From Hemileia vastatrix (lineage: Eukaryota; Basidiomycota; Pucciniomycetes; Pucciniales; Zaghouaniaceae): DNA of 64,000 nucleotides. Under the pieces are notes generated by a model, which saw nothing but the letters and a program-made list of their open reading frames with translations, was not told where the DNA came from and did no database searches. Within the stretch, counting starts at the first letter, position 1. Each line of letters begins with the position of its first letter. Shown piece by piece: positions 1 through 12,268 of the stretch. Position numbers and translations under genes: made by a program. The DNA lies in contig JASXTE010000002.1 of the NCBI GenBank assembly GCA_030280995.1, positions 39,367,183 to 39,431,182 on the forward strand, given 5' to 3'.

Positions 1-1
1 G

Positions 2-763
2 ATTAGAAGGTATTGTGCCTTTGGTTTAGAATATAAAGACAATGACAGATTTACTCATGATTGGGTCACTCTTTTTCCTGGTCTTGAATTTGCATATAAT
101 AGCACTGTTCATTCTGTCACTGAGAAAAAGCCTTTTGAGCTTTGGTTAGGTTATGTCCCAAACACTCCTGCTCAGATTCTCAATAATAAATTACCTAAGT
201 TGGAACTGCACCCTGGTGTAAAATCTTTTATGCAAATGCAACAGCTCTGCAGAAAACATGCTCAAAATTGTATTGATAAAGCATTTGAATATGAAAAGAA
301 AAGATGGGATAAATCCCATAAAGAATACACATTTAACAAGGGTGATGAAGTGTTGATCTCTACTGTCCATTTCAATTTACAAGGTAACCACAAATTAAAA
401 GATCCTTTTGTAGGACCATTTGTTGTTAAAAGAATGGTTGGTGATAATGCAGTAGAAGTTGTATTGTATTCTCCATATGATAGGAAACATCCTGTCTTTC
501 CCATTTCTTTACTTAAACCTTATACTTCCAACAGTGACTTATTTCCAAAAAGAAGAGGAAGACCTAAGAAGAACCCTCAGGAAGTCACAGAGACAGCAGA
601 AATTGATAAAATTCTCAATGATAGAATTATCACTTCTGAAAGAGGTACTGAATATTTATTGAGATATAAGAACAAATCATCTGAACATGATGCATGGATA
701 CCTGGAAAAGAAATTTCAAATCTGCCTGCTCTGTTGAAAAAATACAGAAAGAAAAAATCTTAG
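2..763 (+). CDS. Ty3/gypsy chromovirus pol, 3' end (integrase C-terminus and chromodomain), cut by window edge
   Basis: The frame is open from base 2, so the gene continues left of the window; about 253 codons are visible. The first part (HDWV, FAYNST, WLGYVP) is the end of a retroviral-type integrase core. It is followed by the integrase C-terminal beta-barrel region (KGDEVLIST, GPFVVKRMVGDNAVEV). The final ~55 residues contain YLLRYKNKSSEHDAWIP, a chromodomain-like module of chromoviruses that is thought to steer integration toward modified chromatin. The protein closely resembles the last quarter of the complete pol at 49840-52659, so the two belong to the same family. There is no stop in the visible part. 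A polypurine tract and an LTR follow directly. Confidence 0.9.
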   Translation: MRRYCAFGLEYKDNDRFTHDWVTLFPGLEFAYNSTVHSVTEKKPFELWLGYVPNTPAQILNNKLPKLELHPGVKSFMQMQQLCRKHAQNCIDKAFEYEKKRWDKSHKEYTFNKGDEVLISTVHFNLQGNHKLKDPFVGPFVVKRMVGDNAVEVVLYSPYDRKHPVFPISLLKPYTSNSDLFPKRRGRPKKNPQEVTETAEIDKILNDRIITSERGTEYLLRYKNKSSEHDAWIPGKEISNLPALLKKYRKKKS

Positions 764-787
764 AATTTTTTTTTATTGTTTTTTTTT

Positions 788-799
788 AGAGTGAGGGAG
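788..799 (+). other. Polypurine tract of the left Ty3 element
   Basis: A short purine-rich run (AGAGTGAGGGAG) sits directly before the TGTCAGCC start of the LTR. This is the expected position of the primer for plus-strand DNA synthesis in an LTR retrotransposon. Confidence 0.6.
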
Positions 800-2053
800 T
801 GTCAGCCAGGCTATTCCAGGAGTCCAGTAAATGATATATAAATTATAAAACCTTAAAGAGTGGGTAAGACTTGTATTTAATGAATATAACTTAATATTTT
901 ATTGCATAGTGAAATTATATAAGAGTTTTATTATATACAAGTGTTACATTAAATTTATGGGTTATATATATTTTTATATATACAATTAAATTAAGCATAA
1001 TATAATATATTCTACAAATAATGGCGCATTTTTATGTATTTAATAATTATAAATTTATATTTAATTAATTAAAAAACATATATGATAATTATAAGTGTAA
1101 AATTGACTTATAATATAATTAAATTAATTATTTAAATTTATATAATAAATAACATCTTTCATATAGTATTAAACAATAATTAATGGCGCTTCTTTTGACC
1201 CTTAAATTGTGTCAGGAAGAAAATCAAATAAATTATAATACTTATTTTATAAAATAGTATTATAAATTCTCAAATTAAATTAATTAATTGTTTCAGTTAA
1301 ACTAGTTATTAAATTACATAGTGAAAACAATTAATAAATATTAATTTACACTGAATTAAAATGATTGCATGCCTTGTTACGTCAAAACATGTTATTTGTT
1401 TCACTTAGAAATGCTGAAAACAGATTGTAATACTTGTTTTGATTTGTTTTTCCCATAGTTCTTAGATCACAGGGTTGTTTAGTTACTCATTATTTTGTAT
1501 TAACTGATTTGGGAAATTTGGGATGGGAATTTTATATTCTTAATTGGGATTCTTATTATTTTTCGTATAATTTTCTCTTAATTACTATGTTACAAATGTC
1601 TTCTTTTATCTTCTTGTTTTACTTCATTACTATTTTGTATATAGTCACTTGTAGCGCTTCAGAGGACCCATTGCCTATAAAAGGGCCTTGGATAATCCCC
1701 TGTAGAAGTATCACTTATTACACACTCAACAATTTAAAAATAAAATTATTACGCTTATTATTATTTTTATTAGTATTAAATTCTAATTAAAAATTCTAAA
1801 TAACAATTTAAAGGTTGCCTTAAGTCTGATAGTAATTATAGTGTTTGCCGCGCAGAACTCTTACTTAAATAATATTAAATATTAATAAAACCAATTTGTT
1901 GTCACCTCTCAAATCACTCATCGTTGCTTTCTCTCAAATAAATTAAATAATTTCAATTGTTTTTATTTCTTTTATTTCTAAACTACTATCTCCTTCTTGT
2001 CCTCCTCTCTTTTCTTCCCTCTTCTCTTATATCTTCTAGACGACTGACCGACA
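800..2053 (+). repeat. 3' LTR of the left Ty3 element
   Basis: The LTR begins TGTCAGCCAGGCTATTCC just after the polypurine tract and most likely ends CTGACCGACA at 2053, giving TG...CA ends and about 1.25 kb. The same 5' end occurs as solo or broken LTRs at about 4904 (-), 5989 (-), 30875 (+) and 45587 (+). To the right, the sequence resumes as the 3' end of a TET-like gene, so this retrotransposon appears to have inserted into Harbinger element A. The right boundary is inferred from terminal bases and the resumed homology; the other LTR and target duplication lie outside the window. Confidence 0.7.
1675..1685 (+). promoter_or_regulatory. TATA-like box inside LTR
   Basis: CTATAAAAGGG lies about 875 bp into the LTR. 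A corresponding CTTATAAAAGG is found at the equivalent place in the LTR relic near 31813, preceded in both by a related GGCACTTCAGAGG/GCGCTTCAGAGG-type stretch. It is therefore probably the core promoter that drives the retrotransposon transcript. Confidence 0.5.
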
Positions 2054-2110
2054 GTAAAGTTATTCGATTTAAAAAAAACTTTATCTAGATCCAAAAAGTA
2101 TGGGGATTAG
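2054..2110 (+). pseudogene. 3' remnant of TET/JBP-like oxygenase gene (element A)
   Basis: The last codons read SRSKKYGD followed by TAG, matching the C-terminus GRSKKYGDL of the complete gene at 15303-16493. Upstream codons are similar but shifted by a one-base difference. The gene is cut at 2053 by the end of the Ty3 LTR. It shows that the TET-like gene was part of element A in the same position and orientation as in B. Confidence 0.7.
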
Positions 2111-2186
2111 AGTTATCATCGAAAATTTTATATTTTTTCATAAATTTTTAATAAATATTTTATATATATCAATTTTCTCAAGTAAT

Positions 2187-2335
2187 GTGATGAGCCATCG
2201 ACCTTGTGTTGTATAACAGGTAATCATGATAACATTTATTTGTTTCATGGGGTTCCTCTTGCCTATACCTGTAGAAAGTCCCAAACTTTTGTTTCTAGAC
2301 TTGGTCTGCATTTTGGCTTGAGGAATTGTCATCAC
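2187..2335. other. Conserved 149-bp block with potential secondary structure (copy A)
   Basis: This stretch is roughly 85-90% identical by eye to 15082-15229 in element B (opposite orientation) and almost equal in length, although the flanking DNA is much more diverged. Its two ends are complementary (GTGATGA with TCATCAC) and further inner stems can be drawn (TTCCTC with GAGGAA, AAGTC with GACTT, AAAC with GTTT). It lies between the convergent 3' ends of the TET-like and accessory genes. No conserved reading frame is apparent. It may be a structured 3'UTR, a small RNA, or a DNA element used in transposition. Confidence 0.5.
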
Positions 2336-2403
2336 TATAAACTAGGGAAATTGATATATATTAGATATTTATTTAATAATTTATGTAATTATATTAAATT
2401 TAG

Positions 2404-2850
2404 ATGACTTCCACCCCTTACTTCAATAAAATGCAGGGGAGGTATTGCCAAATTTTCAAATCTGACATGTGAAATGGATGACTTAGAAAAATTTTGATGA
2501 TACCCACTCCTTGCTTCAATAAAATGCAGGGGAGAGTATTGCTAATTTTTTAAAACAGATATAGATTTTTTTTGACTTGTAAATATTTTGGTGAAATAAT
2601 TTTGGTGATACCCGTCCCTTACTTCAATAAAATTCATGGGGGGTTTTGCCAAAATTTCTTATAAGACTTGTGAAATTCTTGACATGTAAGAATTTTTGGG
2701 ATACCAGTAAAATGCAGGAGGTAGTAAAGCCAAATTTTCATATAAGACTTTCAAGATTCATGATATGAAAGAATTTTTGTGATACCCACCCTTTACTTCA
2801 AAAAAATCCAGGGGTGGGGGATTGTCAAATTTTCAAAGGAGACATGAAAA
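2404..2850. repeat. Degenerate ~100-bp tandem repeats (element A)
   Basis: About five diverged units each contain a core like CTTCAATAAAATGCAGGGG followed by an A/T stretch with GACATGTGAAAT. They are the reverse-complement counterpart of the clean 93-bp array at 14735-15008 in element B and occupy the same position, between the conserved block and the accessory gene. Confidence 0.75.
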
Positions 2851-2953
2851 TTTTATTTAAAAAAAGTGGGAGAGCAATGAAATAAAGGAAATTATTGGAA
2901 TTTTTATTTACAAATAAATATGAACAGTTGAAGTGTGAGAGAAACAAAACAAA

Positions 2954-4354
2954 CTAGTCATCCAACAATTTCTTTAAACGTTCAATTTCCTCAACAGATT
3001 TATTAGCTTTAACACATTCTATCAAGAAATCTTTCTTTTTGGAATTTTCTTCATGATCAAACTTGTATTTCATCTGCTCTAATAGGTTTTGATGTTTGAG
3101 TGTTTTCTCCTCTTTTTTTTGATTTTTCAATACTTAGAGTTAACTCAAACTTCTTCTCCTCCAAATCTTGGGCCCGATCATCCTTCCGTAAAGAGAGCTC
3201 ATACTTCCTCTCCTCCAAATCTTGGGCCCGATCATCCTTCCGTAAAGAGAGCTCATACTTCCTCTCTTCCAAATCTTGTAGCCTATCATCCCTCCTTAAA
3301 GAGAGCTCATATTTTTGCTTTTCAAACTTTAGAGTCTCTAGCAGCTTCCACTTGTTCTAGAGTGATAAGCAATGTTAACAATAAGTAGAAGAAAAGCAGA
3401 GTAAAGTATTAATAGGTATGATATCACTTACCAGCATCACGTTTCTCTAAAAACTGTTCCATTGAAGAAAAAGGGGTTTGTGATGAAGTATCACTTTTTC
3501 GTCTTCTTTGTGAGTGGAAATTTAGACTACTTGAAGCCCTACGCTTCTTGTTCAAGGTCATATTTTCCTCCTCATCATTGTCACTAGCTTCAGACTCAGT
3601 TGATTGTGGCTCCTGGGCTTGTTCATCAGCCTTTTAAGAAATAAGAAAATCTAAGTAAATAAAAAAAAGTATTGATAAGATAAAAGAAAAAAAAACAGAC
3701 CTGAGTTAGATTGGGTTGGGTTAAATCGCCAATAGGATCAATAGCAAAGCTATCTAGATTCATAGAATTTAGAAGAGGGGAGGCTTGAGTGGAGGAAGAG
3801 GATGGGAAAAGATTTGCTTCAACATCATGTTCAGAGATAGGATCTTCACCATCCAACATGTTTACAGGATTAACATCGGCTCACTCTCCAAAAATTGCAT
3901 CCATCTCTTTAAAGTAAGGACATAAAGTTTCAAGTTTATCGTCTATGGATTTTATGCCCTTAGTTATATCGTTGTTGGTAACCCCAAAACCAGTGGAAGA
4001 TGAAAGAGCCTTTGCCTTCTTGTATTTTGCTTGGTAATGCTTGAATCGTTCAGACATCTGTTTAGGCAAAAGATCAATCCTTCCCTTGGTCTTATTCTGT
4101 AATTTATTTGCCATTAGAAGACAGCCATTAACTTTTGATGCGGGGGGCCGTCCTACTTTAGTGGCATACTCAGTACCAAAACAAGAATCATAGTTAGATT
4201 TGGTTTTCAGCCAGTTGATAAGAATGAGATGTTCATCTTTTTTTAATTGAACGGTCTTTGATTTCTCGGCTGAGCGGGGGAAAGAGGAAGTAGTGGGAAT
4301 TGAAGAACAACTGGGTGATGGCTGCCTTTGAGAAGATCTAGGATGACGAGGCAT
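2954..4354 (-). pseudogene. Harbinger accessory DNA-binding/coiled-coil protein, element A copy (disrupted)
   Basis: The probable start MPRHPRSSQ is at 4354. Exon 1 (4354-3701) encodes a Ser/Pro-rich tail, then a Myb/SANT-like globular region (LKKDEHLILINWL, GRPPASKVNG, KQMSERFKHYQAKYKKAK, TGFGV) like that of the copy at 13250. An in-frame TGA lies at about 3886, where the B copy has CGA (FGSRVDVNP), so the stop is explained by one C-to-T change. Exon 2 (3631-3432) encodes an acidic stretch and a KKRR-type basic patch. Exon 3 (3356-2954) encodes a charged coiled coil but needs one frameshift near its start. Introns have GT...AG ends and the gene ends KKKDFLIECVK...KKLLDD. In PIF/Harbinger elements a Myb-like protein helps bring the transposase to DNA; that role is inferred here. 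Confidence 0.75.
3142..3318 (-). repeat. Three 60-bp tandem units encoding coiled-coil heptads
   Basis: Three 60-bp units, two of them virtually identical, encode the repeated peptide LEERKYELSLRKDDRAQD in exon 3 of the element A accessory gene. The B copy has only one diverged equivalent (LEEKKFEVEQME), so the duplication is specific to A. Confidence 0.85.
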
Positions 4355-4641
4355 GTTATTATAAATGAAGATGAAAAGGAGCAGAAACAAGCAGATGAGA
4401 TAGGGAGATGAAAAGGAGCAGAATCAAGTAGATGAAATGGGGAGAAATTCTGAGCGGATAGAATGAACAGGATGGGATGAGAATGGAAGTGTGCAGCAAG
4501 GTAGAAGGCTGGGATATCCAGAAAGTTGTCCAAGATGTGGTTATCAAATATTGAGGATAAAAATGTCAGATAAGAGGTGAACATTGACACGTAAAGTGTC
4601 TATTAACCCAATTATTAGCAAAAATAATTGTGGAAGATAAT

Positions 4642-4708
4642 TGGGGTATGCAGATTATTTTCCGCAATTAATTTAATTGCGGATCGGTCAACATTGATAC
4701 CCCCTATT
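4642..4708. repeat. Right terminal repeat of Harbinger element A with ATT target copy
   Basis: Read inward from 4705 the end is AGGGGGTATCAATGTTGACC, then a palindromic stretch (GCAATTAAATTAATTGC). It matches the TIR of element B base for base at most positions. The ATT at 4706-4708 is the presumed target duplication; the partner copy is not in the window. Confidence 0.7.
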
Positions 4709-4904
4709 ATGTTTTATGTAAGTATATAAATCATTTACTTAATAATGAAATTAATATGATTATTATTTTAAAATATTTATATAATTTCATTACCCAAAAA
4801 AATATTTTATTTTAAATACATAAAATACATAATTTTATTCCCTCTTATGGTTCCAATAAATTATTATAACAATTTACTGGGCTCCTGAGACAGCCTGGCT
4901 GACA
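4709..4904 (-). repeat. Ty3 LTR fragment (minus orientation)
   Basis: Read from 4904 on the minus strand it begins TGTCAGCCAGGCTGTCTC and continues with CCCAGTAAAT, like the LTR at 800. It stops abruptly at 4708, where Harbinger element A is inserted. Element A is therefore younger than this LTR. Confidence 0.65.
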
Positions 4905-5017
4905 GTTGGAGTCAATGGTCCTACAGTCACCAGTGTCAAGATATCAATGGATCTACAATGATTTGGAAAGGCTCCCAACTTTCGGAAGGTTAGTTTTGGT
5001 CTAGAAGAAATTTTAAT

Positions 5018-5278
5018 CACCACACAATATGGGGGGTGGACTTGCTAGCGAGTCCGCAACCTTGGACCCAAACTCACCACAGATTGAACACACATTGAGC
5101 TATTGACAAAGGAGCCATACAATCAGGGATGAACACCACTCAGCAGAACAGTTTTAGGTGGGTGTTCAAGTAGAGTTCAGTATGGGTTTAATATGAGTTC
5201 AGTCTGAGTTCCATCTGAGTTCCATCTGAGTTCAGGTTGGGGACTTGCTAGCAAGTCCACCCCCTATATTGTGTAGTG
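5018..5278 (+). mobile_element. CACTA-type MITE copy 1 (261 bp)
   Basis: The element begins CACCACACAATATGG and ends TATATTGTGTAGTG, with AAT repeated on both sides (5015-5017 and 5279-5281). Near each end is an 18-bp palindrome-like motif (GGACTTGCTAGCAAGTCC type). The interior has short repeats of TGAGTTCCATC. CACTA...TAGTG ends with a 3-bp target duplication are the hallmark of the CMC/EnSpm superfamily. No coding capacity. Confidence 0.85.
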
Positions 5279-5849
5279 AATGGTCCAACAGCGGTGATAG
5301 GTGAAGGAAGACTCAAGATTTCAAAATGTGTATGTATTTTATTTTCTTTATAAGATATTACTCAAGTAAGAGGTAAAAAGAGTTATTGTTATTATTTTCA
5401 AGCCTTAGAAATACGCAAGTGTAAATACTAAGATGGTAAATAGTAGTAATAAGTTGATTTTGTTGTATATAAAATATAATTTGTAAAGTAAGAATGGAAT
5501 TAAAGAAAATAGCCAGATTGAGAGGCCTTATATAGGCAAAAAGGAGAGAACTACAGAACCACAATTCTATATACATGAGTATGAGAGAAAGAACAATTTC
5601 ACTGATAGAAATTTCCAATAAATAAAGTTTTTCTATAAAGAATGTACTTATATACAGTTTTATCTGTATATGTCAATTTTAATTATAAATTATTTGATTT
5701 TATTTTAAGTTTCTGTAAATGTCAAAGTAAAATAAAAATTATTTGATTTTAATATTTAGTATTTTTATAGTTTAGTTTACCTTTCAGCTGTCATGAGGAT
5801 GCTGTCAAGGAATAAAAAATGAGGGAACATTAGAATTATATATTTACTT

Positions 5850-5989
5850 AATTTTACTTATTAATTAGTTAAAATTATTATAAGTAATTTATAAAGTAAG
5901 TATAACTAATAAAATGAGAGGTAAAGGCGTAGCTCTACTCTAGTAAATAATTAATTATTTACTGGGTAAGTCTAGTAGCCTGGCTGACA
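5850..5989 (-). repeat. Ty3 LTR fragment (minus orientation)
   Basis: From 5989 on the minus strand it reads TGTCAGCCAGGCTACTAG and then CCCAGTAAATAATTAAT, the same start as the LTR at 800. The left limit is uncertain because the sequence becomes plain AT-rich DNA. The stretch 5282-5850 holds no gene that I can recognise. Confidence 0.55.
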
Positions 5990-6323
5990 CTTTGACTCCT
6001 ACATATTTCTTATCACTTGTAAATCCAGGGCTTTAAACAATACTACACTTTGTGTTCTATGAAATGAAATAATTTGAAGGTGATGAAATATACATTGCCA
6101 AAACAGCGGATACTGAACTATTGCGAGCTTTGAAAATAAAAATTTCATGGACATCAAAAGGTTTCGAGGAAAGGTAACAGTTTCTTCATTTTTTACATTT
6201 TGACGACAGCCATTCCTATAAAAGTTGAACATTGTTTGCAGAATGTGACTTTGAATTAAACAGAGGAAATTGGTCGAGATTATTAAATAAGTCAGTAAGG
6301 ATAAGCTTAAGGTATCGATGTAA

Positions 6324-7060
6324 GAGCATCCACACTCGCAGGTCAAATTAGCTTCGTTATGCATATTTTAATGAAAATAGCGGCTAATATTCCGCACTCA
6401 TCATGTTTTAGTCATTCGGTAAAGGGTCAAATCACTAATTTTTTCAGTAATTCGTGGCTCTTTCCACGAATTATTGAACCATTTGTGTAACTCATTTTCT
6501 GCCCCGCCATTTTTTCAGTAATTCATCTCAACAGACCACACTCGCAACACCTCAATACCTCCATTTCATTAAGACTTCACTCTTACCGAACGCTACTTTT
6601 CTCACTTCTCATCATCATATCACACCCAAAACCAGCTCTATATTACTTTACTACAGGTTCTGTGGAATGTACACACCTCTAAATAGTCCTATCACCACAT
6701 AAAGTAAGAATACGAGGTCACCTGATCATTGTCCACTTGGAGGGTAGTTGACAAATAAGTAAAGGTAAGGTGGTCCTCATCTAGGTCTAGTTATTCTTTG
6801 AGACAGTTGAATGGCCTAATTGTGGCAAAAAACGATTAAGTGAAAAAGCAATGAATTTACCAAGTTAGTGCAAAGACAAGTGAGAAAATAAATTAGAAAT
6901 AACTGAATTCAAGCAAAAACATGAGTGTTGAATATTTTGGGTAACTCGCGAATAGTGAAGATTTTCACTAACGAGTGTGGAATGGCCTCATTAATTAGTG
7001 CAACTCAGAACTAATATGCAAGTGAGCAGAAGTTACACACCCGCACGAGTGTGGATGCTC
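6324..7060. mobile_element. PIF/Harbinger-type MITE (737 bp) upstream of DED1
   Basis: The ends are inverted copies of GAGCATCCACACTCG, and TAA flanks both sides (6321-6323 and 7061-7063). A 3-bp TAA/TTA duplication is typical of PIF/Harbinger. The interior contains several small palindromes (for example TTCGTGG...CCACGAA) and no convincing ORF. It ends fewer than 300 bp before the DED1 start codon, so it may contribute to the helicase promoter. Confidence 0.75.
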
Positions 7061-7351
7061 TAAGCTGATAATGATGAGTGCCCCACATGCGGGCGAAGGA
7101 TGTGACGGGGAGAATGTTGTGCTAAGTGTTAGGGGTGTAAGGCTGTTATGATGGCCAAACCACAAGTCAAGCCCGTTGCACTTAAGCTCTAAGCCAGGAA
7201 ACGATTCGCCCCGTCCCGCCATTTGACCTTCCCCTCGCTAAGCTATTCATCAACAACTCTTCGTCCTTTGACCCACAAATCGTAAACCGGGTTTCCTTCC
7301 CCTCATCCATTCTTTCAACTTCGATTTTGATCCAGGATCATCCTTAATATC

Positions 7352-9508
<2,157 letters not shown>

Positions 9509-10733
9509 TCTATCATAAGCTTCGATCCATAAATTCACATATGCCAGCTTTCATTTTTCTTCATTTTCTCTCGTCTATTGTCTTTTTTTTTACTCGTGCA
9601 CAACGATACCTTCTAAATCCGTTGTCAATTACTTTGGTTCTCCTCTCCGCTTGCCGTCTTGTGTCAAATTAATCAAATTCTCAGTCTTTGGCCTCTTTTA
9701 TTAGCAGGCAACAACATTCCTCCAACTTAATTCCTATGCTCTTGATAGAAACATGTTTTATTTAGTCATCTAAACCGTATACGAACTCCCGTCAAATTAT
9801 TCACCAGATTTTTTACAGTAGGTGCTTTTTAGCTTGATAAATCTCGTTTATGATCGTTTGTGACTGAGTTGTTATTTATTTTCTTCATTGTGCTCGGGAA
9901 CTCTAATTACCACCATCTACAACAGTTCATAATTTATCTATTTTTGACCCATTTTAAAAATGGCACTCCAAAATTCATATGCGGTTTTTTATTTCAATAA
10001 TTCTTGTAATGGAACAACAAAGATGTCATAAAGATATCGCGTGCAAATTTCGGCTTTCTTCAACAAACAGTCTTGGTTTAAATCAATTTGCTTTGCAGAA
10101 GGAATTAGAAATCAAGTAATTGTAAAAGTTTCAGCCACGCTTTGTGATCCCCTTTTTTCGTGGTATCTTTGCTAACCGACTAGAAAAGAACTATGAAACG
10201 CAAATCTTTATTTCGAAATCTAATGCCATGACTCAAAGATTGTTTTGGCCATTTCTACTTTATTTCAAAAGTGTTATGAGTTTTTCAGTATAGAAATGTG
10301 CATTATTAATTGCTAGTAAATGGCATATATTGATTCTGTTGTGGCTAGGATCAGCTTAAATCATCATGTTGGTGTTAATGTTAATAAGAATATATGATTA
10401 CATTAGACTTACTTGAAAAGTAGAGCACTAAGTTTCTTACATGTTCTTTTCTTCTGTGTTTCCTGAGAATTTTGGGTATTTCACATCTTGTTCCCCTCTT
10501 ACAAGTGACATTCCCTTATATCTTTCATTTCTCTCAATCCCTTTTTATATTTACACAAAATGGCAACAGATGTTAAAAAACAGCAAGTTGCTTGTCCAGG
10601 GTCAGCCATCAGGAAGTCTTTGCCACACTTCACTTAAGCATAATTTACAAACTATTAATTACAATCAACATTTAACTGCATTAACAAGTTACCATCCATC
10701 TGTCAAGTTCAAAATTTTTGTGTAAAGCAAACA
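9509..10733. other. DED1 3' region and intergenic DNA without recognised gene
   Basis: I see no supported coding region. The first few hundred bases are probably the DED1 3'UTR (T-rich, with several AATAAT/ATAAT-like stretches). Confidence 0.5.
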
Positions 10734-10750
10734 ACCCCCCCCCCCCCCCT
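10734..10750. repeat. Poly-C homopolymer run
   Basis: A run of about 16 C residues is followed by TTGACTAAATC and an A run. It is conspicuous in AT-rich DNA and may mark a repeat boundary or a slippage-prone site. Confidence 0.8.
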
Positions 10751-10929
10751 TGACTAAATCAAAAAAAAGAAGAAAACTTTTTGTTCATGGTTATCATTTA
10801 TTCAAAATTTTAAGGCAAATATTCATTACTCAGAGCATCTACCACTGTTGCCGTAGATCTTCACCAACTAAATGAAGATTATTTATGCCAATTGTCATAG
10901 AAATGCAACAATGATTCTCCGGGGTAAAT

Positions 10930-11247
10930 TCGACCCTAGCGCCATGTTCAAAGCTCTCACGTACCTCCATAGAGCTCATGCCACAGTTTTCGTTCAATGT
11001 CGTTCAGACACGCCCCCTTAAAACATTACCTTGGGGCTCCCTGTCCTCAAATGACACGCCCGAACATGTCCTACTTGTCTGCCCCACACTACGGGATATA
11101 CGGCGTCCTCTCCTGGAGTCCGCCCTTAAACACAAAGTAGCCTTCAACACATCTTCATTGCTCTCTCCCTCTCCAATCACCACGCTAGTAGCCAAATTTC
11201 TTGTCAAATTTAGTCGATTCCCTAATAACATTCCCATCTCCCAATAG
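10930..11247 (+). pseudogene. Possible non-LTR (LINE) reverse transcriptase C-terminal fragment
   Basis: The frame from 10978 encodes a segment with DTPEHVLLVCPTLRDIRRPL followed by a Leu-rich helix and KFLVKFSRF. This pattern (ET/DT-x-x-H-x-x-x-x-C-P ... R) is common at the end of LINE polyproteins after the RNase H domain. The base composition is clearly richer in GC than the surroundings, suggesting a transferred repeat. Only about 90 residues are visible and no upstream reverse transcriptase was found, so the call is tentative. Confidence 0.4.
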
Positions 11248-11487
11248 TTTCTCGTAGTTGTTCTATTCCCATTGCCCACCACCTACGTAATTTAGTTCAC
11301 TCTCATGTTGCACATAAATTATGATATCCCTTTCCTTCATGCCCCGTGCTGGGTGAGATTGTAAGAAATTAAAAATAAATAAAAAACATTCATTCTCCGG
11401 TTGCAATAACTTCCAACTCGCGCGACTTACTGAGCCTATCTTCACCCTCATTTCCTATAGCTACGTCAACTAAATTCTCATGTCGTT

Positions 11488-11864
11488 ATGCCACTTAAAA
11501 CTTTTCTCAGTGGAAGAAGAGCTACTCATATTCTCATATTAAAAAAAATAAACTTGACTAAGAAACATCAAAAAAGTGAGCTAATTTATAGAAGCCGTAT
11601 TCAAGGCCATGATAATTTAATGAAAGACTATTTCAATGATAATCCCACCTATGACTACATTAGGGGGTTTCAAACATGGCAAATCAGCCATAAGAAAATC
11701 CCATTTTTTTCAAGCAAAAGAATAGGTACAGCAAAAAAAATAATTGTTGGGCCTTTTGTCATTCTTTGTGCACTTTTTTTTACTGGCGTGGCATTTTTTT
11801 TTTTTTGTTGGGTGTATCACCCAAAAAAGCCTAAAACTCCCTACTTAAGGCTGGAAAAATTCTG
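11488..11864 (+). pseudogene. Possible relic of another Harbinger-like transposase N-terminus
   Basis: The frame contains YRSRIQGHDNLMKDYFNDNPTY, resembling the segment GHxxLxxDYFxxxPxY found before the catalytic core of plant-type HARBI1 proteins. The rest degenerates into a hydrophobic low-complexity tail. There is no DDE core. It appears unrelated in sequence to the transposase of element B. Confidence 0.35.
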
Positions 11865-12268
11865 ACCCTGGAAAAAAAGTAGTAAAAATTTTCGGTAAGA
11901 AGGCAAAGTGTTTGTGGTTTTTATGTAATAAAATTCCAATTATGATGTTTTTTACTACTGAAAAACTTTCTTTTGATGACTTAACATGGAGGGGATACCT
12001 ATTTTTTCATGACTTAAATGAATTTAATGTACAGCTATATTAAAAACTCTTGGTGCTTTTTTTCATTTTTCCGTTTTGCTGACCTTTTCTTCTTTTTCAG
12101 CTTTTTTTTGTTCCTTGGCTCTCCTCCCCGCTTCTTCCTTCCATCAATCCAGGTCTGGTGGTCAGTTTTTTTTATTCTTTATTTTTTTGATTTTGATACT
12201 GACATATGGGTAGTACTGTACAGTGATTTTTAACCCAGCTCATATTTTAAATTTTTTGTGAAATACAG

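Larger units (their letters stand above)
2054..4705 (-). mobile_element. PIF/Harbinger element A, left part lost or outside window
   Basis: The right end is AGGGGGTATCAATGTTGACC read on the minus strand from 4705, followed by ATT. It matches the terminus of element B (12879-19618), including the internal palindrome with ATCCGCAMTTAA. Inside, read from the right end, are the accessory DNA-binding/coiled-coil gene, a degenerate tandem repeat, a 149-bp conserved block and the last codons of a TET-like gene. This is the same order as in B. The rest of the TET-like gene, the transposase and the left terminus are missing because the Ty3 LTR at 800-2053 interrupts the element; they may lie left of the window. 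Confidence 0.8.

Noticed and set aside
2187..2335. Hammerhead-type ribozyme
   Set aside because: TGATGA is present at one end, but the remaining core (GAAA and three-way stem arrangement) could not be found.
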